A stretch of DNA of 64,000 bases from Nostoc sp. RI_552 (GTDB lineage Bacteria > Cyanobacteriota > Cyanobacteriia > Cyanobacteriales > Nostocaceae): the NCBI GenBank assembly GCA_016124525.1, contig WGNO01000008.1, positions 22,562-86,561 of the forward strand, written 5' to 3'. How positions within the stretch are numbered: position 1 is the first letter of the stretch; each line of letters opens with the position of its first letter. The notes under the pieces were generated by a model. That model saw nothing but the letters and a program-made list of their open reading frames with translations. It was not told the origin of the DNA and made no database searches. The position numbers and the translations under genes were made by a program. Of the stretch, positions 43,409 to 53,345 are shown one piece after another.

Positions 43409-46003
43409 ATGGAGAACACAAAAATGCTAGAACAATACCGTCATCATGTTGCGGAACGCGCTCAACTCGGTATTCCTCCCTTACCATTGGATGCCAAGCA
43501 AACCTCAGAACTTTGCGAATTGTTGCAAAATCCGCCAGCAGGTGAAGAAGACACATTATTACATTTATTGCGTGATCGCGTACCCCCCGGTGTAGATGCA
43601 GGAGCTTATGTCAAAGCTGGATTTCTCACAGCCATTGCCAAAGGCGAAATTACCAGTTTTTTAGTTTCTCCCATGGCCGCAGTAGAATTACTGGGAACTA
43701 TGGTAGGAGGATACAACGTTCAATCCTTAATCGATTTACTACAAGTTTCCGAGAATGAAGCGATCGCAGCCCACGCTGCTACTGCTCTGAGTAAAATTCT
43801 CTTAGTGTATGATGCCTTTCATGATGTTTTGGAATTATCCCAAAGCAATCCTTACGCCAAGCAGGTAATTGAATCCTGGTCCAATGCGGAATGGTTTACC
43901 AGTCGTGAGAAACTAGCAGAAGCTATCACAGTCACAGTATTTAAAGTCCCTGGGGAAACCAACACCGATGACTTATCCCCAGCCACCCACGCCACCACAA
44001 GGCCGGATATTCCCTTACACGCCTTAGCTATGTTAGAGTCACGGCAACCAGGAAGTTTAGAAACCATTGCCGAATTGAAGAAAAAAGGATACCCTGTAGC
44101 TTATGTAGGCGATGTTGTGGGTACTGGTTCTTCCCGGAAGTCCGCCATTAACTCGGTATTGTGGCACTTAGGAAATGATATACCCTATGTACCCAATAAA
44201 CGTGCTGGAGGGTACATTTTAGGTGGTGCCATCGCGCCAATTTTCTTTAACACTGCCGAAGATGCTGGTGCTTTGCCTATTCAATGCGATGTCACCAACT
44301 TAGAAACTGGTATGGTAATTACCATCCATCCCTACAGAGGCGAAATTGCCAACCAGCTCGGCGAAGTTATTTCCACCTTTACACTTAAACCGGAAACCAT
44401 TTTGGATGAAGTCCGCGCTGGTGGACGTATCTCCCTACTGATTGGACGTACCCTCACCGACAAAACCCGGGAAGCCCTCAGTTTATCACCAAGTAATGTA
44501 TTTATTCGTCCTCAACCACCCCACGATACAGGGAAAGGTTACACCCTTGCCCAGAAAATTGTGGGTAAAGCTTGCGGTTTACCTGGTGTCCGTCCGGGTA
44601 CATCTTGCGAACCCATTATGACCAGCGTTGGTTCTCAAGATACCACAGGCCCCATGACCCGTGATGAATTAAAAGAACTCGCTTGTCTGGGTTTTAGTGC
44701 AGATTTAGTGATGCAGAGTTTCTGTCACACAGCGGCTTATCCCAAACCAGTGGACATTAAAACTCATCAAGAATTACCAGATTTCTTTGCCCAACGCGGT
44801 GGTGTTGCCTTACGTCCCGGGGATGGTATTATTCACTCTTGGTTAAACCGGATGCTGTTGCCCGATACCGTAGGAACAGGCGGCGACTCTCATACCCGTT
44901 TCCCCTTGGGTATTTCCTTCCCCGCAGGTTCCGGGTTAGTAGCCTTTGCCGGTGCATTGGGTGTCATGCCCTTGGATATGCCAGAATCAGTATTAGTGCG
45001 GTTCAAAGGGGAATTGCAACCTGGTATTACTTTACGAGATATTGTCAATGCCATTCCTTACGTCGCCATTCAGAAAGGTTTGTTAACAGTAGAAAAGAAA
45101 AACAAGAAAAACGTCTTTTCTGGGCGAATTTTGGAAATGGAAGGCTTGCCAAATTTGAAAGTAGAACAAGCCTTTGAACTCACTGATGCTTCCGCAGAAC
45201 GTTCTTGTGCAGGTTGCACAATTAAGCTGAGTGTCGAGACAATTTCGGAATATCTGCGTTCCAATGTCACCCTGTTAAAGAACATGGTAGCTAGGGGTTA
45301 CACTGATGCACGCACCATTATGCGCCGGGTGGCGAAAATGGAAGAATGGTTAGCTAACCCCACTCTGATGGAAGCTGATGGAGATGCAGAGTATGCAGAA
45401 ATCATTGAAATTAATTTGAACGAAATCACAGAACCCATTGTCGCTGCACCCAATGACCCCGATAACGTAAAATTATTGTCGGCAGTTGCTAATGACCCAG
45501 TACAAGAAGTATTCGTTGGTTCTTGTATGACAAATATAGGTCATTATCGAGCCACTAGTAAAGTGTTAGAAGGTGCAGGTGTGGTCAAAACTCGCCTGTG
45601 GATTTGTCCACCCACCCGCATGGACGAACAGCAACTCAAACAAGAAGGTGTGTATAAAATTTTTGTAGGGGCAAATGCGCGTACAGAAATGCCTGGATGT
45701 AGTTTGTGTATGGGTAATCAAGCGCGGGTTGCAGATGGTACCACTGTATTTTCTACCTCAACGCGTAATTTCAACAATCGCATGGGTAAAGATGCGCGAG
45801 TTTACCTTGGTTCCGCAGAATTAGCCGCCGTTTGTGCGTTGCTGGGACGCATTCCCACAGTGCCGGAATATTTAGATATTGTGGCGGAAAAAATTCATCC
45901 TTTTGCTGATAATTTGTATCGGTATTTGAACTTTGATCAAATCGTCGGTTTTGAGGATGAGGGTAGGGTGATTAGTAAGGAGGAACAGGCAGCTTTGGTA
46001 TAA
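43409..46003 (+). CDS. acnB: Bifunctional aconitate hydratase 2 / 2-methylisocitrate dehydratase
   Basis: An 864-residue [4Fe-4S] enzyme of the citrate cycle that interconverts citrate and isocitrate. It has the AcnB N-terminal HEAT-like domain (about 1-160), swivel domain ([33 protein letters not shown]), and catalytic domain with [39 protein letters not shown] and the cluster cysteines in SFCHTA and CSLCMGN. The C-terminus is [21 protein letters not shown] diverged copy of this tail lies at 47.2 kb. The gene ends before decaying xisH. Confidence 0.96.
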   Translation: MENTKMLEQYRHHVAERAQLGIPPLPLDAKQTSELCELLQNPPAGEEDTLLHLLRDRVPPGVDAGAYVKAGFLTAIAKGEITSFLVSPMAAVELLGTMVGGYNVQSLIDLLQVSENEAIAAHAATALSKILLVYDAFHDVLELSQSNPYAKQVIESWSNAEWFTSREKLAEAITVTVFKVPGETNTDDLSPATHATTRPDIPLHALAMLESRQPGSLETIAELKKKGYPVAYVGDVVGTGSSRKSAINSVLWHLGNDIPYVPNKRAGGYILGGAIAPIFFNTAEDAGALPIQCDVTNLETGMVITIHPYRGEIANQLGEVISTFTLKPETILDEVRAGGRISLLIGRTLTDKTREALSLSPSNVFIRPQPPHDTGKGYTLAQKIVGKACGLPGVRPGTSCEPIMTSVGSQDTTGPMTRDELKELACLGFSADLVMQSFCHTAAYPKPVDIKTHQELPDFFAQRGGVALRPGDGIIHSWLNRMLLPDTVGTGGDSHTRFPLGISFPAGSGLVAFAGALGVMPLDMPESVLVRFKGELQPGITLRDIVNAIPYVAIQKGLLTVEKKNKKNVFSGRILEMEGLPNLKVEQAFELTDASAERSCAGCTIKLSVETISEYLRSNVTLLKNMVARGYTDARTIMRRVAKMEEWLANPTLMEADGDAEYAEIIEINLNEITEPIVAAPNDPDNVKLLSAVANDPVQEVFVGSCMTNIGHYRATSKVLEGAGVVKTRLWICPPTRMDEQQLKQEGVYKIFVGANARTEMPGCSLCMGNQARVADGTTVFSTSTRNFNNRMGKDARVYLGSAELAAVCALLGRIPTVPEYLDIVAEKIHPFADNLYRYLNFDQIVGFEDEGRVISKEEQAALV

Positions 46004-46050
46004 TTTGCCCTAGGGTGGGTCTGGATAGACTCACCTGAACGTTATAACAG

Positions 46051-46560
46051 TTGATTGCTAGGCCAAGCAATGCCAGCAAAGGTGTCTACCATGACGGATT
46101 TAAAAACGCTTTAGTTAAGGATGGTTTGCAGATAATTCGTGATCCTTACACCATTAGGTATGAAGGACTAAAACTATTTGGTGATCTTGCCGGAAAAAAG
46201 TTATTTTCTGCACAAAAAGAGGACACTAATATTGTAGTTGAAATTAAAAGTTTTTTGAGTCTGTCCCTAATGAATGAGTTTCAATGTGCTTTAGGCGGAT
46301 GTATTTTATACCCTACACTGCTACGACAATTACATCCTAACTATTGTCTTTACTTAGCTATTGAACAAGAGGCTTATGAAACATTTTTTCAAATGAAAGG
46401 TATTAAACTCGTAATAGAAGAATATAAAATTTTAATAATTGTAGTTAACATTTTTCAAAAGGAAATTTTTCAATGGATAAATTCAATAATTATCGTGCAG
46501 TTATCAAAAAAATATGGTTCTTCGGTACTTTTTATGGAGAACCCAGTTCAAAATCATTGA
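46051..46560 (+). pseudogene. xisH: Decaying xisH, fdxN-element excision controlling factor
   Basis: The frame matches XisH: VYHDGFKNALVKDG, DPYTIRYEGLKLFGDLAGKK, EIKSFLSLSLMNEFQCALGG, then LVIEEYKILIIVVNIFQKEI. XisH proteins are linked, with XisI, to excision of the fdxN element and resemble a DUF-type nuclease partner. Two defects show: the expected start ATGCCAGCAAA (46070) is out of frame by one base with the rest, and the expected stop, inside ATGGATAAATTGA of xisI, is changed to TTCA so the frame runs on about 17 residues. The gene is probably dead. It directly follows acnB. Confidence 0.78.
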
Positions 46561-46991
46561 AAGTCTTATTGTGTTGGCGTTTCATTGAAAATATTTGGCA
46601 TAATTGTTTATAAACTTACCCCGTAAGGGTTTTGTTGTTATCAATCCTCGATTACCATAAAATCTACGCAAGAAACAAAAATATTAACAGAATATGATCA
46701 AATAGCTAGTCAAACTCCTAATATTTGTGGAGTTGACACAGTGTTGTCCTTTGGTTAAGAAAGACATCAGTATTTGTGGTTCGATGTGGGTTGGAATGAA
46801 AGAAAACGAGTGAAGGCAATTACCCTTTATGTTCGCAGTAAAAATGAAATGCTAAGATTTACATTGAAAAGGATTGGACTAAGGAAGGAATTGCTACTGA
46901 GTTATTAAGGGAAGGTGTACCAAAAGAAGATATTGTTTTAGCTTTTCATGATCCAGAAAATCGTAAATTAACTGAGTTTGCTGTGACTTAA
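46473..46991 (+). pseudogene. xisI: Disrupted xisI
   Basis: Codons MDKFNNYRAVIKKI (from ATG 46473) start a normal XisI and stop at about 46514. The gene resumes at 46681 with LTEYDQIASQTPNICGVDTV, then a TAA replaces a codon, YLWFDVGWNERKRVKAI follows, and after a small frameshift [20 protein letters not shown] and [17 protein letters not shown] close the gene at 46991. Between the halves lies about 169 bp of unrelated AT-rich sequence flanked by an AAAAATA direct repeat. The gene is not functional. Confidence 0.82.
46515..46676. mobile_element. Small insertion inside xisI with AAAAATA target repeats
   Basis: The interrupted xisI codons join exactly if this stretch plus one copy of the direct repeat AAAAATAT (46508-46515 and 46677-46684) is removed. 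It has a GGTTCT...AGAACC inverted pair near its left end and no open frame. A miniature element is the simplest reading, but A-rich repeats can arise by chance. Confidence 0.45.
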
Positions 46992-47209
46992 TACTTTCTT
47001 TTCATCCTAAACTTAATGTATAGAGAAACAAAAATGAACTTTTACACATAGGCAATTTGGTTTTACCGATGAGGAGATTGAAGGTTTGTTAAGGTAAATA
47101 GTACCGGGTTTTGCACCTCAACACAACCTATAAATAAATATAAATCTTTTGTTAAATGAGAGTTTTAGATTTTAAAATATCTCGGTTTACAATATTATTT
47201 CAAATTAAT
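46992..47209. other. Decayed stretch, no gene
   Basis: Between the xisI stop and the acnB-tail copy, AT-rich sequence holds only scraps, such as FGFTDEEIEGLLR at about 47050-47095 on plus. No intact gene is present. Confidence 0.45.
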
Positions 47210-47401
47210 TTGAAACTTGATAAAATCCTCGGTTTTGAGGATCAAGGGTGAGTTGTTGCTGTGGAAGATATGCCCAAGCTTGAAGATATTTTGGGTATGT
47301 CAGCAGCAAGAAAGCAGATTATTGATTGGGGTGGGCAAAGCCCACCTAATACTAGAGGATTTCTCAAAGAACTTGTTGCTTTACCCCTATCAAAAATTCA
47401 A
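47210..47401 (+). pseudogene. Diverged duplicate of the acnB 3' end
   Basis: Bases 47210-47244 repeat 45926-45960 of acnB with about 80 to 85 percent identity by eye (shared core TCGGTTTTGAGGAT). They encode LDKILGFEDQG where acnB has [11 protein letters not shown]. After a TGA, the frame continues VEDMPKLEDILGMSAARKQI, which could be the lost old C-terminus of acnB. Thus a displaced acnB tail is plausible. It abuts the CDC48 gene on the other strand. Confidence 0.5.
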
Positions 47402-49234
47402 CTAAATTGTACGTTGTTGGCTTAAAGCTTGATAAGAAGCTTGGAAATCATCAACAGTAATCTTGATCGCAGCAGTATCTGTTTCACCTTGAGACCTAAA
47501 CCGACGAATTGCTTCTACAGCGGCCTGATTGCATAATAATACCAAATCTGCGCCATTCCAACCTTCTGTCATGTTAGCCCAATGTTCCAAGTCCACATTT
47601 AACAGAGGTCTGCCCTGATTGTAAACTTGTAAAATCTTTAACCGACTATCTGAATTTGGTAAATCTACCTTCAATTGCAAATCCAACCGTCCTGCCCGTA
47701 ATAAAGCAGGATCTATGGCATCAGGACGATTAGTAGCCCCAATTACCAAAATGTTAGACCCCGATTCTAAACCATCTAACTCCGTCAGTAATTGCCCTAC
47801 CACCCGGTTACTTACACCAGAATCACCAGTGTAAGTCCCCCGTGCTGGGGCTAATGTATCGAGTTCATCGATGAATATAACACAGGGGTCTGCTTGTCGG
47901 GCTTTAGCAAATAATTCTCTTACCGCCTGTTCACTGGCTCCGACCCAACGGCTGAGCAAATCTGGGCCGTTAATACCAATAAAGTTAGCTCTAGCTTGGG
48001 AAGCCACGGCCTTAGCTAGTAGTGTTTTACCAGTACCCGGAGGGCCCCATAACAATATTCCTTTTGGTGCTTTGGCTTTCGTGCGTTTGTATAGTTCTGG
48101 ATACAGTAAAGCCCCTTCCACTGATTCCCGCAAGGTTTGCTTAATGGTTTCTAAACCACCAATATCTTCCCATTCCACATGGGGCACTTCCACCTCCATA
48201 CTGCGAAGTACTGCTGGTTTAATTTCTTTGAGAGCCTGCAAAAAATCAGATTGCTGTATCGTCATGGTCTCTGGAATTTGCATTTCAATAGAAGGGACTT
48301 GACGACGCAAGGCTGAGTAAGCTGCTTTTTGACAAACAGCTTTCAAGTCAGCCCCCACAAATCCCACAGTGCGCTCGGCAATAAATTCAAGATTAACTGT
48401 ATCGTCCAACGGCATGGCGCGAGTTAGAACTTCCAGAATTTCTTTGCGCCCATTGCTATCTGGAACTCGAAACTGGATTTCTCTGTCAAAGCGTCCGGGA
48501 CGACGTAGCGCCGGGTCAAGATAGTCAGGACGATTAGTGGCCGCCAGTAAAATCACGCCTTTGTTCTGAGAGAAGCCGTCCATTAAGCTTAGTAATTGTG
48601 CTACCAAGCGCTTTTCTACTTCTCCCTCCACAGCACTGCGGTCGGGGGCCAAGCTATCAATTTCGTCAATAAAAATAATACAGGGAGCGTTTTTGGCAGC
48701 TTTTTCAAAAATGCTCCGCAGTTTTTGCTCTGCTTCACCGTAATATTTAGTAATAACTTCTGGCCCCACAAGAGCAATGTAGTTAACCCCCAGTTCTTCA
48801 GCTAATGCGCGAGCGGTCAATGTTTTGCCAGTTCCTGGCGGTCCAACTAACAATACACCATGTGTAGGTTCTAATCCCAACTTAACCAGTAGGTCAGGAC
48901 GTTTTAAAGGAATCGCAATCAATTCTTTGAGTTCTTTCAACTCTTGACCCAATCCCCCAATATCTTTTAGCGTCATACCTGAATTAGCTTCAGGTTGTTC
49001 CACCGGTTCAGATGAGCCTGCTTCATTAGGCGTAGGGGGGGGAGTACGAATTGAGGTGGTACCAACATTACTAGTTCTATAATTAGTACGGGGAATATTA
49101 CCTGCTCTGGGAATATTATTTAAGGAGCGTGAGTTAAATTGCACATCTGTTTTGATTTCTCCCTTTTCAACTTTTTCTTCTAGAGTTTTGACCAATTCTA
49201 TGAACTGCTCAAACCCCTTGAATAAATCACTCAT
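47402..49234 (-). CDS. CDC48-like double AAA+ ATPase in gas-vesicle locus
   Basis: A 610-residue protein with two AAA+ modules: Walker [15 protein letters not shown] and [14 protein letters not shown], Walker [13 protein letters not shown] and [12 protein letters not shown], and second-region-of-homology arginines ([19 protein letters not shown] and [19 protein letters not shown]). The N-terminal 75 residues lack the usual CDC48 N-domain and start [20 protein letters not shown], followed by a disordered linker. Family members unfold or pull apart protein complexes. It ends a minus-strand run after gvpW and the ArsA-like gene, so a job in gas-vesicle assembly or turnover is inferred. Confidence 0.9.
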   Translation of the reverse strand: MSDLFKGFEQFIELVKTLEEKVEKGEIKTDVQFNSRSLNNIPRAGNIPRTNYRTSNVGTTSIRTPPPTPNEAGSSEPVEQPEANSGMTLKDIGGLGQELKELKELIAIPLKRPDLLVKLGLEPTHGVLLVGPPGTGKTLTARALAEELGVNYIALVGPEVITKYYGEAEQKLRSIFEKAAKNAPCIIFIDEIDSLAPDRSAVEGEVEKRLVAQLLSLMDGFSQNKGVILLAATNRPDYLDPALRRPGRFDREIQFRVPDSNGRKEILEVLTRAMPLDDTVNLEFIAERTVGFVGADLKAVCQKAAYSALRRQVPSIEMQIPETMTIQQSDFLQALKEIKPAVLRSMEVEVPHVEWEDIGGLETIKQTLRESVEGALLYPELYKRTKAKAPKGILLWGPPGTGKTLLAKAVASQARANFIGINGPDLLSRWVGASEQAVRELFAKARQADPCVIFIDELDTLAPARGTYTGDSGVSNRVVGQLLTELDGLESGSNILVIGATNRPDAIDPALLRAGRLDLQLKVDLPNSDSRLKILQVYNQGRPLLNVDLEHWANMTEGWNGADLVLLCNQAAVEAIRRFRSQGETDTAAIKITVDDFQASYQALSQQRTI

Positions 49235-49306
49235 AACATTCCTCTCAAAATGAAGCGAGATATCTATATTATTCTGATGCTACATTCAGCTTAAATTTGA
49301 TGTTGA

Positions 49307-51190
49307 TTAATCAAAGTCAAATAAAAGATTTGCAGCTCCTTGAATACGGGCAAACGGTTCCACAGACCTAGGTAAATAAGGTAAGCGAATGATGGTTTGT
49401 TCCGGGAATAGGTTGGGATCAACTTCTACTTCTGGACTATAACGATTTTGAACCACATAGCGTTGTTCGATACCCATATTTTTCAGGGACTCTGTTAAAC
49501 GTACGTGTTCAGCTATAATCGCAGGTTCAGCCTGAATTATACCTATAAATTGGGTGTGCTGTGGGTTTTTCAATTTCTTTTGGGCTTGTACAACCTGTTG
49601 ACGTAGATGACGCAAGCGCCCAATTAAATCAACTCGACCTAGGACATTTTGATACTTTATCCATAGCTTAAATATCCACGACAACCAATCTCCTAAAGCA
49701 GATGGCATTGCCAAAAATTGTAGCAGATGCCCTGTGGGAGCAGTATCTAAAACAATCAAATCTTGCTGGTTGCTATCCAATAAGTCCATGATCGTGATTA
49801 GGGATAGTATCTCATCAATCCCTGGTAAAGCTTGAGACATGATTTGTCGCCAAGCTCCTGGAAGATAAGCAATATCTACTGTGCTATTGGTTTCTGTACC
49901 CTGACCACTAATCATATCTGCTAACTCCCAGAGATAGTCCGTACGAAACTGATCTAATATTTCATCAGCATCAATTTCTTGTCCGGTTAAATTAGTTGCT
50001 AATAATGAGGGTTGATGTCCCAATTTTTGTCCAAAGGCATCTCCCAAGGAATGGGCAGGATCTATGGATATTACACGAATTTTCTGTTGAGGATGACGAT
50101 TAGCTAAACCCCAGGCTAAAGCTGCGGAAACTGTTGTTTTGCCAACTCCGCCTTTCCCACCCAGGATAATTAATTGATATCCTGCGTCTACAAAGTCAAT
50201 AAAGCTTGGGGGAATTTTACTAGGCCATTGAATTATTGGCGGTGAAGAAAGTTCAACTGTATCGATTTGTTCGAATTTTTCTATTAGTGCATCTAATGCC
50301 AAGCCACCTAAGGGTTGTTTAGCTTGTTGTGGCACGAGAAAAACAGGTTCATTGTCGGCAATTCTTAAGAATTTATCAATTAAATTCTGTTGCTCTGTGT
50401 AGCGGTCAGGATCTATCTCTTTATTTGTAATGATCCGATTGATGATAATTCCGGCTGAATGAATATGAATATTGCTTAAATTCTCTAAAAATCGTTCAGT
50501 TTCTGCTAAACACATAGGTTCAGCAATTGTTACTACCAAACAACCTGTAAATGTCTGATCTTGCAGCAGTCTTCTCCCTTCTGCTAGTTGAAAGTGCATA
50601 TCAACTAGAAACTTGTCTACTTCATCATCGGTGTAGCTACCCGCAAAGGTTTCTGTGATGACACGATGTTTTTCTTGAAACAAGTCAAATGAATTGAGAA
50701 TGACATCAAAGAAATCTTCTAATTTTAATAAATTCAATGTATGGCCTGAAGGAGCCATGTCAAGCACTATACGATCTACAGCTTTTTCAGAAAGTAGACG
50801 TTGAATTTCTAACAATCCCATTAATTCATTTAAGCCAGGCCAATTCAAATCCCAAACTGGAGCTAAATCTTCTCCGTCTGCTAAACTACCCCGCTCAACC
50901 AAAAGTTCTAAAAATCGACTATATTTTGCTCTAAATTCCACTAACAATTTTTGAGCATCTAAAGCTCGAACAGTCAAATTAGGCAGATCTGTTGATGGTG
51001 AAGCATGATCTTTTACTTCTGAAAGTAATACATCTCCTAAAGAATGTGCAGGATCTGTAGAAATTAGCAAAATCCTTGATTCTGGGAACTTTCTTGCCCA
51101 ATATCGAGCGAAACCGCAAGAGACAGTAGTTTTACCAACTCCACCTTTGCCGCTAAACATGACTAAGTTAAGTGAATCGTACTGGTCCAT
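49307..51190 (-). CDS. Tandem ArsA/Get3-like ATPase in gas-vesicle locus
   Basis: A 627-residue protein with two Get3/ArsA domains. Each half has the deviant P-loop GKGGVGKTT (about residue 15 and about 345), STDPAHSLGD / SIDPAHSLGD (switch I) and DMAPSGHTL / DTAPTGHLL (switch II). Arsenite-pump ArsA has the same tandem plan, but there are no ars genes nearby. Get3-type proteins handle hydrophobic client proteins, so a chaperone for hydrophobic gas-vesicle proteins is an attractive inference. The gene lies 41 bp after gvpW and 72 bp before the CDC48 gene. Confidence 0.9.
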   Translation of the reverse strand: MDQYDSLNLVMFSGKGGVGKTTVSCGFARYWARKFPESRILLISTDPAHSLGDVLLSEVKDHASPSTDLPNLTVRALDAQKLLVEFRAKYSRFLELLVERGSLADGEDLAPVWDLNWPGLNELMGLLEIQRLLSEKAVDRIVLDMAPSGHTLNLLKLEDFFDVILNSFDLFQEKHRVITETFAGSYTDDEVDKFLVDMHFQLAEGRRLLQDQTFTGCLVVTIAEPMCLAETERFLENLSNIHIHSAGIIINRIITNKEIDPDRYTEQQNLIDKFLRIADNEPVFLVPQQAKQPLGGLALDALIEKFEQIDTVELSSPPIIQWPSKIPPSFIDFVDAGYQLIILGGKGGVGKTTVSAALAWGLANRHPQQKIRVISIDPAHSLGDAFGQKLGHQPSLLATNLTGQEIDADEILDQFRTDYLWELADMISGQGTETNSTVDIAYLPGAWRQIMSQALPGIDEILSLITIMDLLDSNQQDLIVLDTAPTGHLLQFLAMPSALGDWLSWIFKLWIKYQNVLGRVDLIGRLRHLRQQVVQAQKKLKNPQHTQFIGIIQAEPAIIAEHVRLTESLKNMGIEQRYVVQNRYSPEVEVDPNLFPEQTIIRLPYLPRSVEPFARIQGAANLLFDFD

Positions 51191-51231
51191 AATAAATTTA
51201 AAACTATCACGTTAAAAATCAATAAATTTAA

Positions 51232-51912
51232 TCAAATAAAGTGGTAAGGCGGTAGAGAATCACTCAATAATAAATCCCACCGGGGACAAGCATTCTCCCA
51301 ACTTAACCTTTCATCCAAGAATAGATTTTTATCTTCAGTATTTACTAAAATATGAATACGGACTTCTTCTTCTTTTTCTTCAATTACAACGGGGTATTTA
51401 TTGACTTTTGCAATTAAATCAATCAAAGCTTCTTTTTCTGCTGTTTGGCCAATAATAAAGTTTTGGTGATTTTGATACTGCTGCTTTTTAGCCAAAAAGT
51501 AATCTTTACCTTTTCCTTGTACTGGCATTAATTCTTCTAATACTTTAGGAATTAATTTTAAGGTAAATTGAGTTTTACCATTGATTTTTTCTAGCTGGTT
51601 ACGATATTTTTCTGTATTTGCTTCTAGATGCACCAGTAGATTCTGCTCAGAATCAAAACATATCCCAAACTGCAACGGTAAAACTGTAATCTGTTGAAAA
51701 AGCTCACAAATAACTCGGTCATGACATAAGGCCATCTTGATAATCTTCTGATCATCATCTTGAAAAGACTCTAAAGTTATTCCAGGCTCTACTATGACCG
51801 AAATGTCAGTACCATCAATCAGCACTAGTTGGCTAGCAGCACCTTGTGGCAAAGTCAGCGCAAATCTCGGTTTTTCTACAAAAGCATAACTATAAAGGTC
51901 TTTTAGTGCCAT
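51232..51912 (-). CDS. gvpW: Gas vesicle protein of the GvpF/GvpL family (GvpW)
   Basis: A 226-residue protein of the GvpF/L family, beginning LKDLYSYAFVEKPRFAL, with the conserved segment HDRVICELFQQITVLPLQFG and an alpha/beta C-terminal part (VRIHILVNTEDKNLF). In A. flos-aquae the gene in this place is called gvpW. GvpF/L proteins bind GvpA and help nucleate the vesicle. The gene starts a minus-strand run with two ATPases and is divergent from gvpV across a 410-bp gap. Confidence 0.82.
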   Translation of the reverse strand: MALKDLYSYAFVEKPRFALTLPQGAASQLVLIDGTDISVIVEPGITLESFQDDDQKIIKMALCHDRVICELFQQITVLPLQFGICFDSEQNLLVHLEANTEKYRNQLEKINGKTQFTLKLIPKVLEELMPVQGKGKDYFLAKKQQYQNHQNFIIGQTAEKEALIDLIAKVNKYPVVIEEKEEEVRIHILVNTEDKNLFLDERLSWENACPRWDLLLSDSLPPYHFI

Positions 51913-52322
51913 AGACTTGACTGATACTGATGTATTTTCTTACTGGTTTACTTGATAATGATATTAAGGGCTTGTAAAAAATATACCATACTTTTGGTTA
52001 TTTTGCTAACTCAATATCAGAAATTTTTCGCTTCTCTTAATATAACTTTACATATTCAGTAGTAAATTTTTAACTAAATTTTTGAAGATTTCGATAATTA
52101 AGTAATTTACTGGCTCAAGAAAATTCAATTTTCATTTATATGAGCCAGAGAATTCATTGAGCCATAAAATTTTACTAATGACTTTTAATGATCATAAGCA
52201 ATGTCTGTTCAACCTAACAAATCATAAACTTGAGGAAAATAGTTAAGTAAATATTTACATAACCTTTAAACATTGACAGCGCAAACTTAGTTATAATGTT
52301 GTGAAACCATCAGGTATTTTCC
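51913..52322. other. Divergent promoter region between gvpW and gvpV
   Basis: A 410-bp AT-rich gap. On plus, TTGACA at 52273-52278 and TATAAT at 52292-52297 lie upstream of gvpV, but with only 13 bases between them, shorter than optimal. On minus, candidate boxes for gvpW are not clear. No gene is seen. Confidence 0.4.
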
Positions 52323-52655
52323 ATGAAAAAGATTCATAAGCGTAGTATTATCAGGCCTAAGGTTAGTACTATGCCCCGGAATAGAAGTGAGGCATCAAGT
52401 CAATTAGAACTTTATCAAATGGCAACTGAAAAGGAACGTATTCAAAGAGAATTACATTTCATAAATGAACGGATGGGTGTGCTTAAGCAACGTTTGAATA
52501 CGCTCAATCACCAAATAGAAGAAACGGAAAAAGCGGTTAAGAAAATGCGCGCAGCCGATGCAAGGGAGACGGAAAATTCTATTTCACCTCATGCTAATCA
52601 AGATTTTCACTCTGTTGAATCCAAGAATTACCATATCCTTGAAATTGAATATTGA
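52323..52655 (+). CDS. gvpV: Gas vesicle protein GvpV
   Basis: A 110-residue mainly helical, charged protein matching GvpV of Anabaena: N-terminal HKRSIIRPKVSTMPRNRSEA, then ELYQMATEKERIQRELHFIN and a coiled coil MGVLKQRLNTLNHQIEETEK. Its role in vesicle formation is not well known. It is the only plus-strand gene in the cluster, facing gvpG and divergent from gvpW. Confidence 0.87.
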   Translation: MKKIHKRSIIRPKVSTMPRNRSEASSQLELYQMATEKERIQRELHFINERMGVLKQRLNTLNHQIEETEKAVKKMRAADARETENSISPHANQDFHSVESKNYHILEIEY

Positions 52656-52943
52656 GTTGGTGACATTTTTTATGCTTTTACACTCCCGCCCCAACTATAA
52701 AAATTTCTGTGTTTGGTGAGTGTAATTTTTCTTTTGCACACAATGCACAAAAGTTAGTTTTTGCTATTTTACCTCGGTATAATCAGCTCCAGTATATAGA
52801 TTACAGTTATTTTTTTTCAATAAAGATTATACTGAAGCATCTCCTCTATTCCCGGGTAGCACCGCCGTGTTTTCAGTGTAATTAAGCTTCCTAAATACTC
52901 ATATAGGGTGCGGTGTAGTATGTCAGATATGTTGCTTCACATA

Positions 52944-53285
52944 TTAGGATAGCAAGACTAAATCTGGGGTTTCCTCTCCTTGAACATCTGAGTCCCCATC
53001 TTGTTCAAATTGTACTGTTGACTGAGGTTCTTCTTCTAAAGCTTCATCTTCTCTAGATTCTGCTTCCAATGCTTGCATTCTTAGTAGAATTTCTTCTTCT
53101 TGAGCCTCATATTCTTCCTCGCTAATTTCACCCATGTCAAAGGAAAGTTGCAAAGCCAATAATTGTTTATTGAGATTTTCTTGCTCATCAAATTCAGTGT
53201 TGGCTCGTTCTTGAATCTGCTCCGCGATCCAAACTACTCCGCTAATAGGACCCATTATTGGTGTTAGTAAAGCTTTCAGCAACAT
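52944..53285 (-). CDS. gvpG: Gas vesicle protein GvpG
   Basis: A 113-residue protein that begins MLLKALLTPIMGPISGVVWI and continues IAEQIQERANTEFDEQ, with the GEISEEEYEAQEEEILLRMQ helix of the GvpG family and a very acidic tail. GvpG is one of the small assembly proteins that interact with GvpF/L. ATG 53283-53285 has GGAG eight bases upstream. It follows gvpF by 60 bp on minus. Confidence 0.9.
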   Translation of the reverse strand: MLLKALLTPIMGPISGVVWIAEQIQERANTEFDEQENLNKQLLALQLSFDMGEISEEEYEAQEEEILLRMQALEAESREDEALEEEPQSTVQFEQDGDSDVQGEETPDLVLLS

Positions 53286-53345
53286 AGTCAAAGCTCCTAT
53301 GATATTGCAAGGAAACAGGTATTTTAATAACTGAAATTGGTTTGA

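Noticed and set aside
43409..46003. acnB as a split or duplicated gene
   Set aside because: The main gene is complete with all cluster cysteines; only the tail has a copy downstream.
49307..51190. Arsenite efflux pump ATPase ArsA
   Set aside because: Tandem ArsA structure is there, but no arsB, arsR or arsC nearby, and the neighbours are gas-vesicle genes; Get3-like client handling is more plausible.
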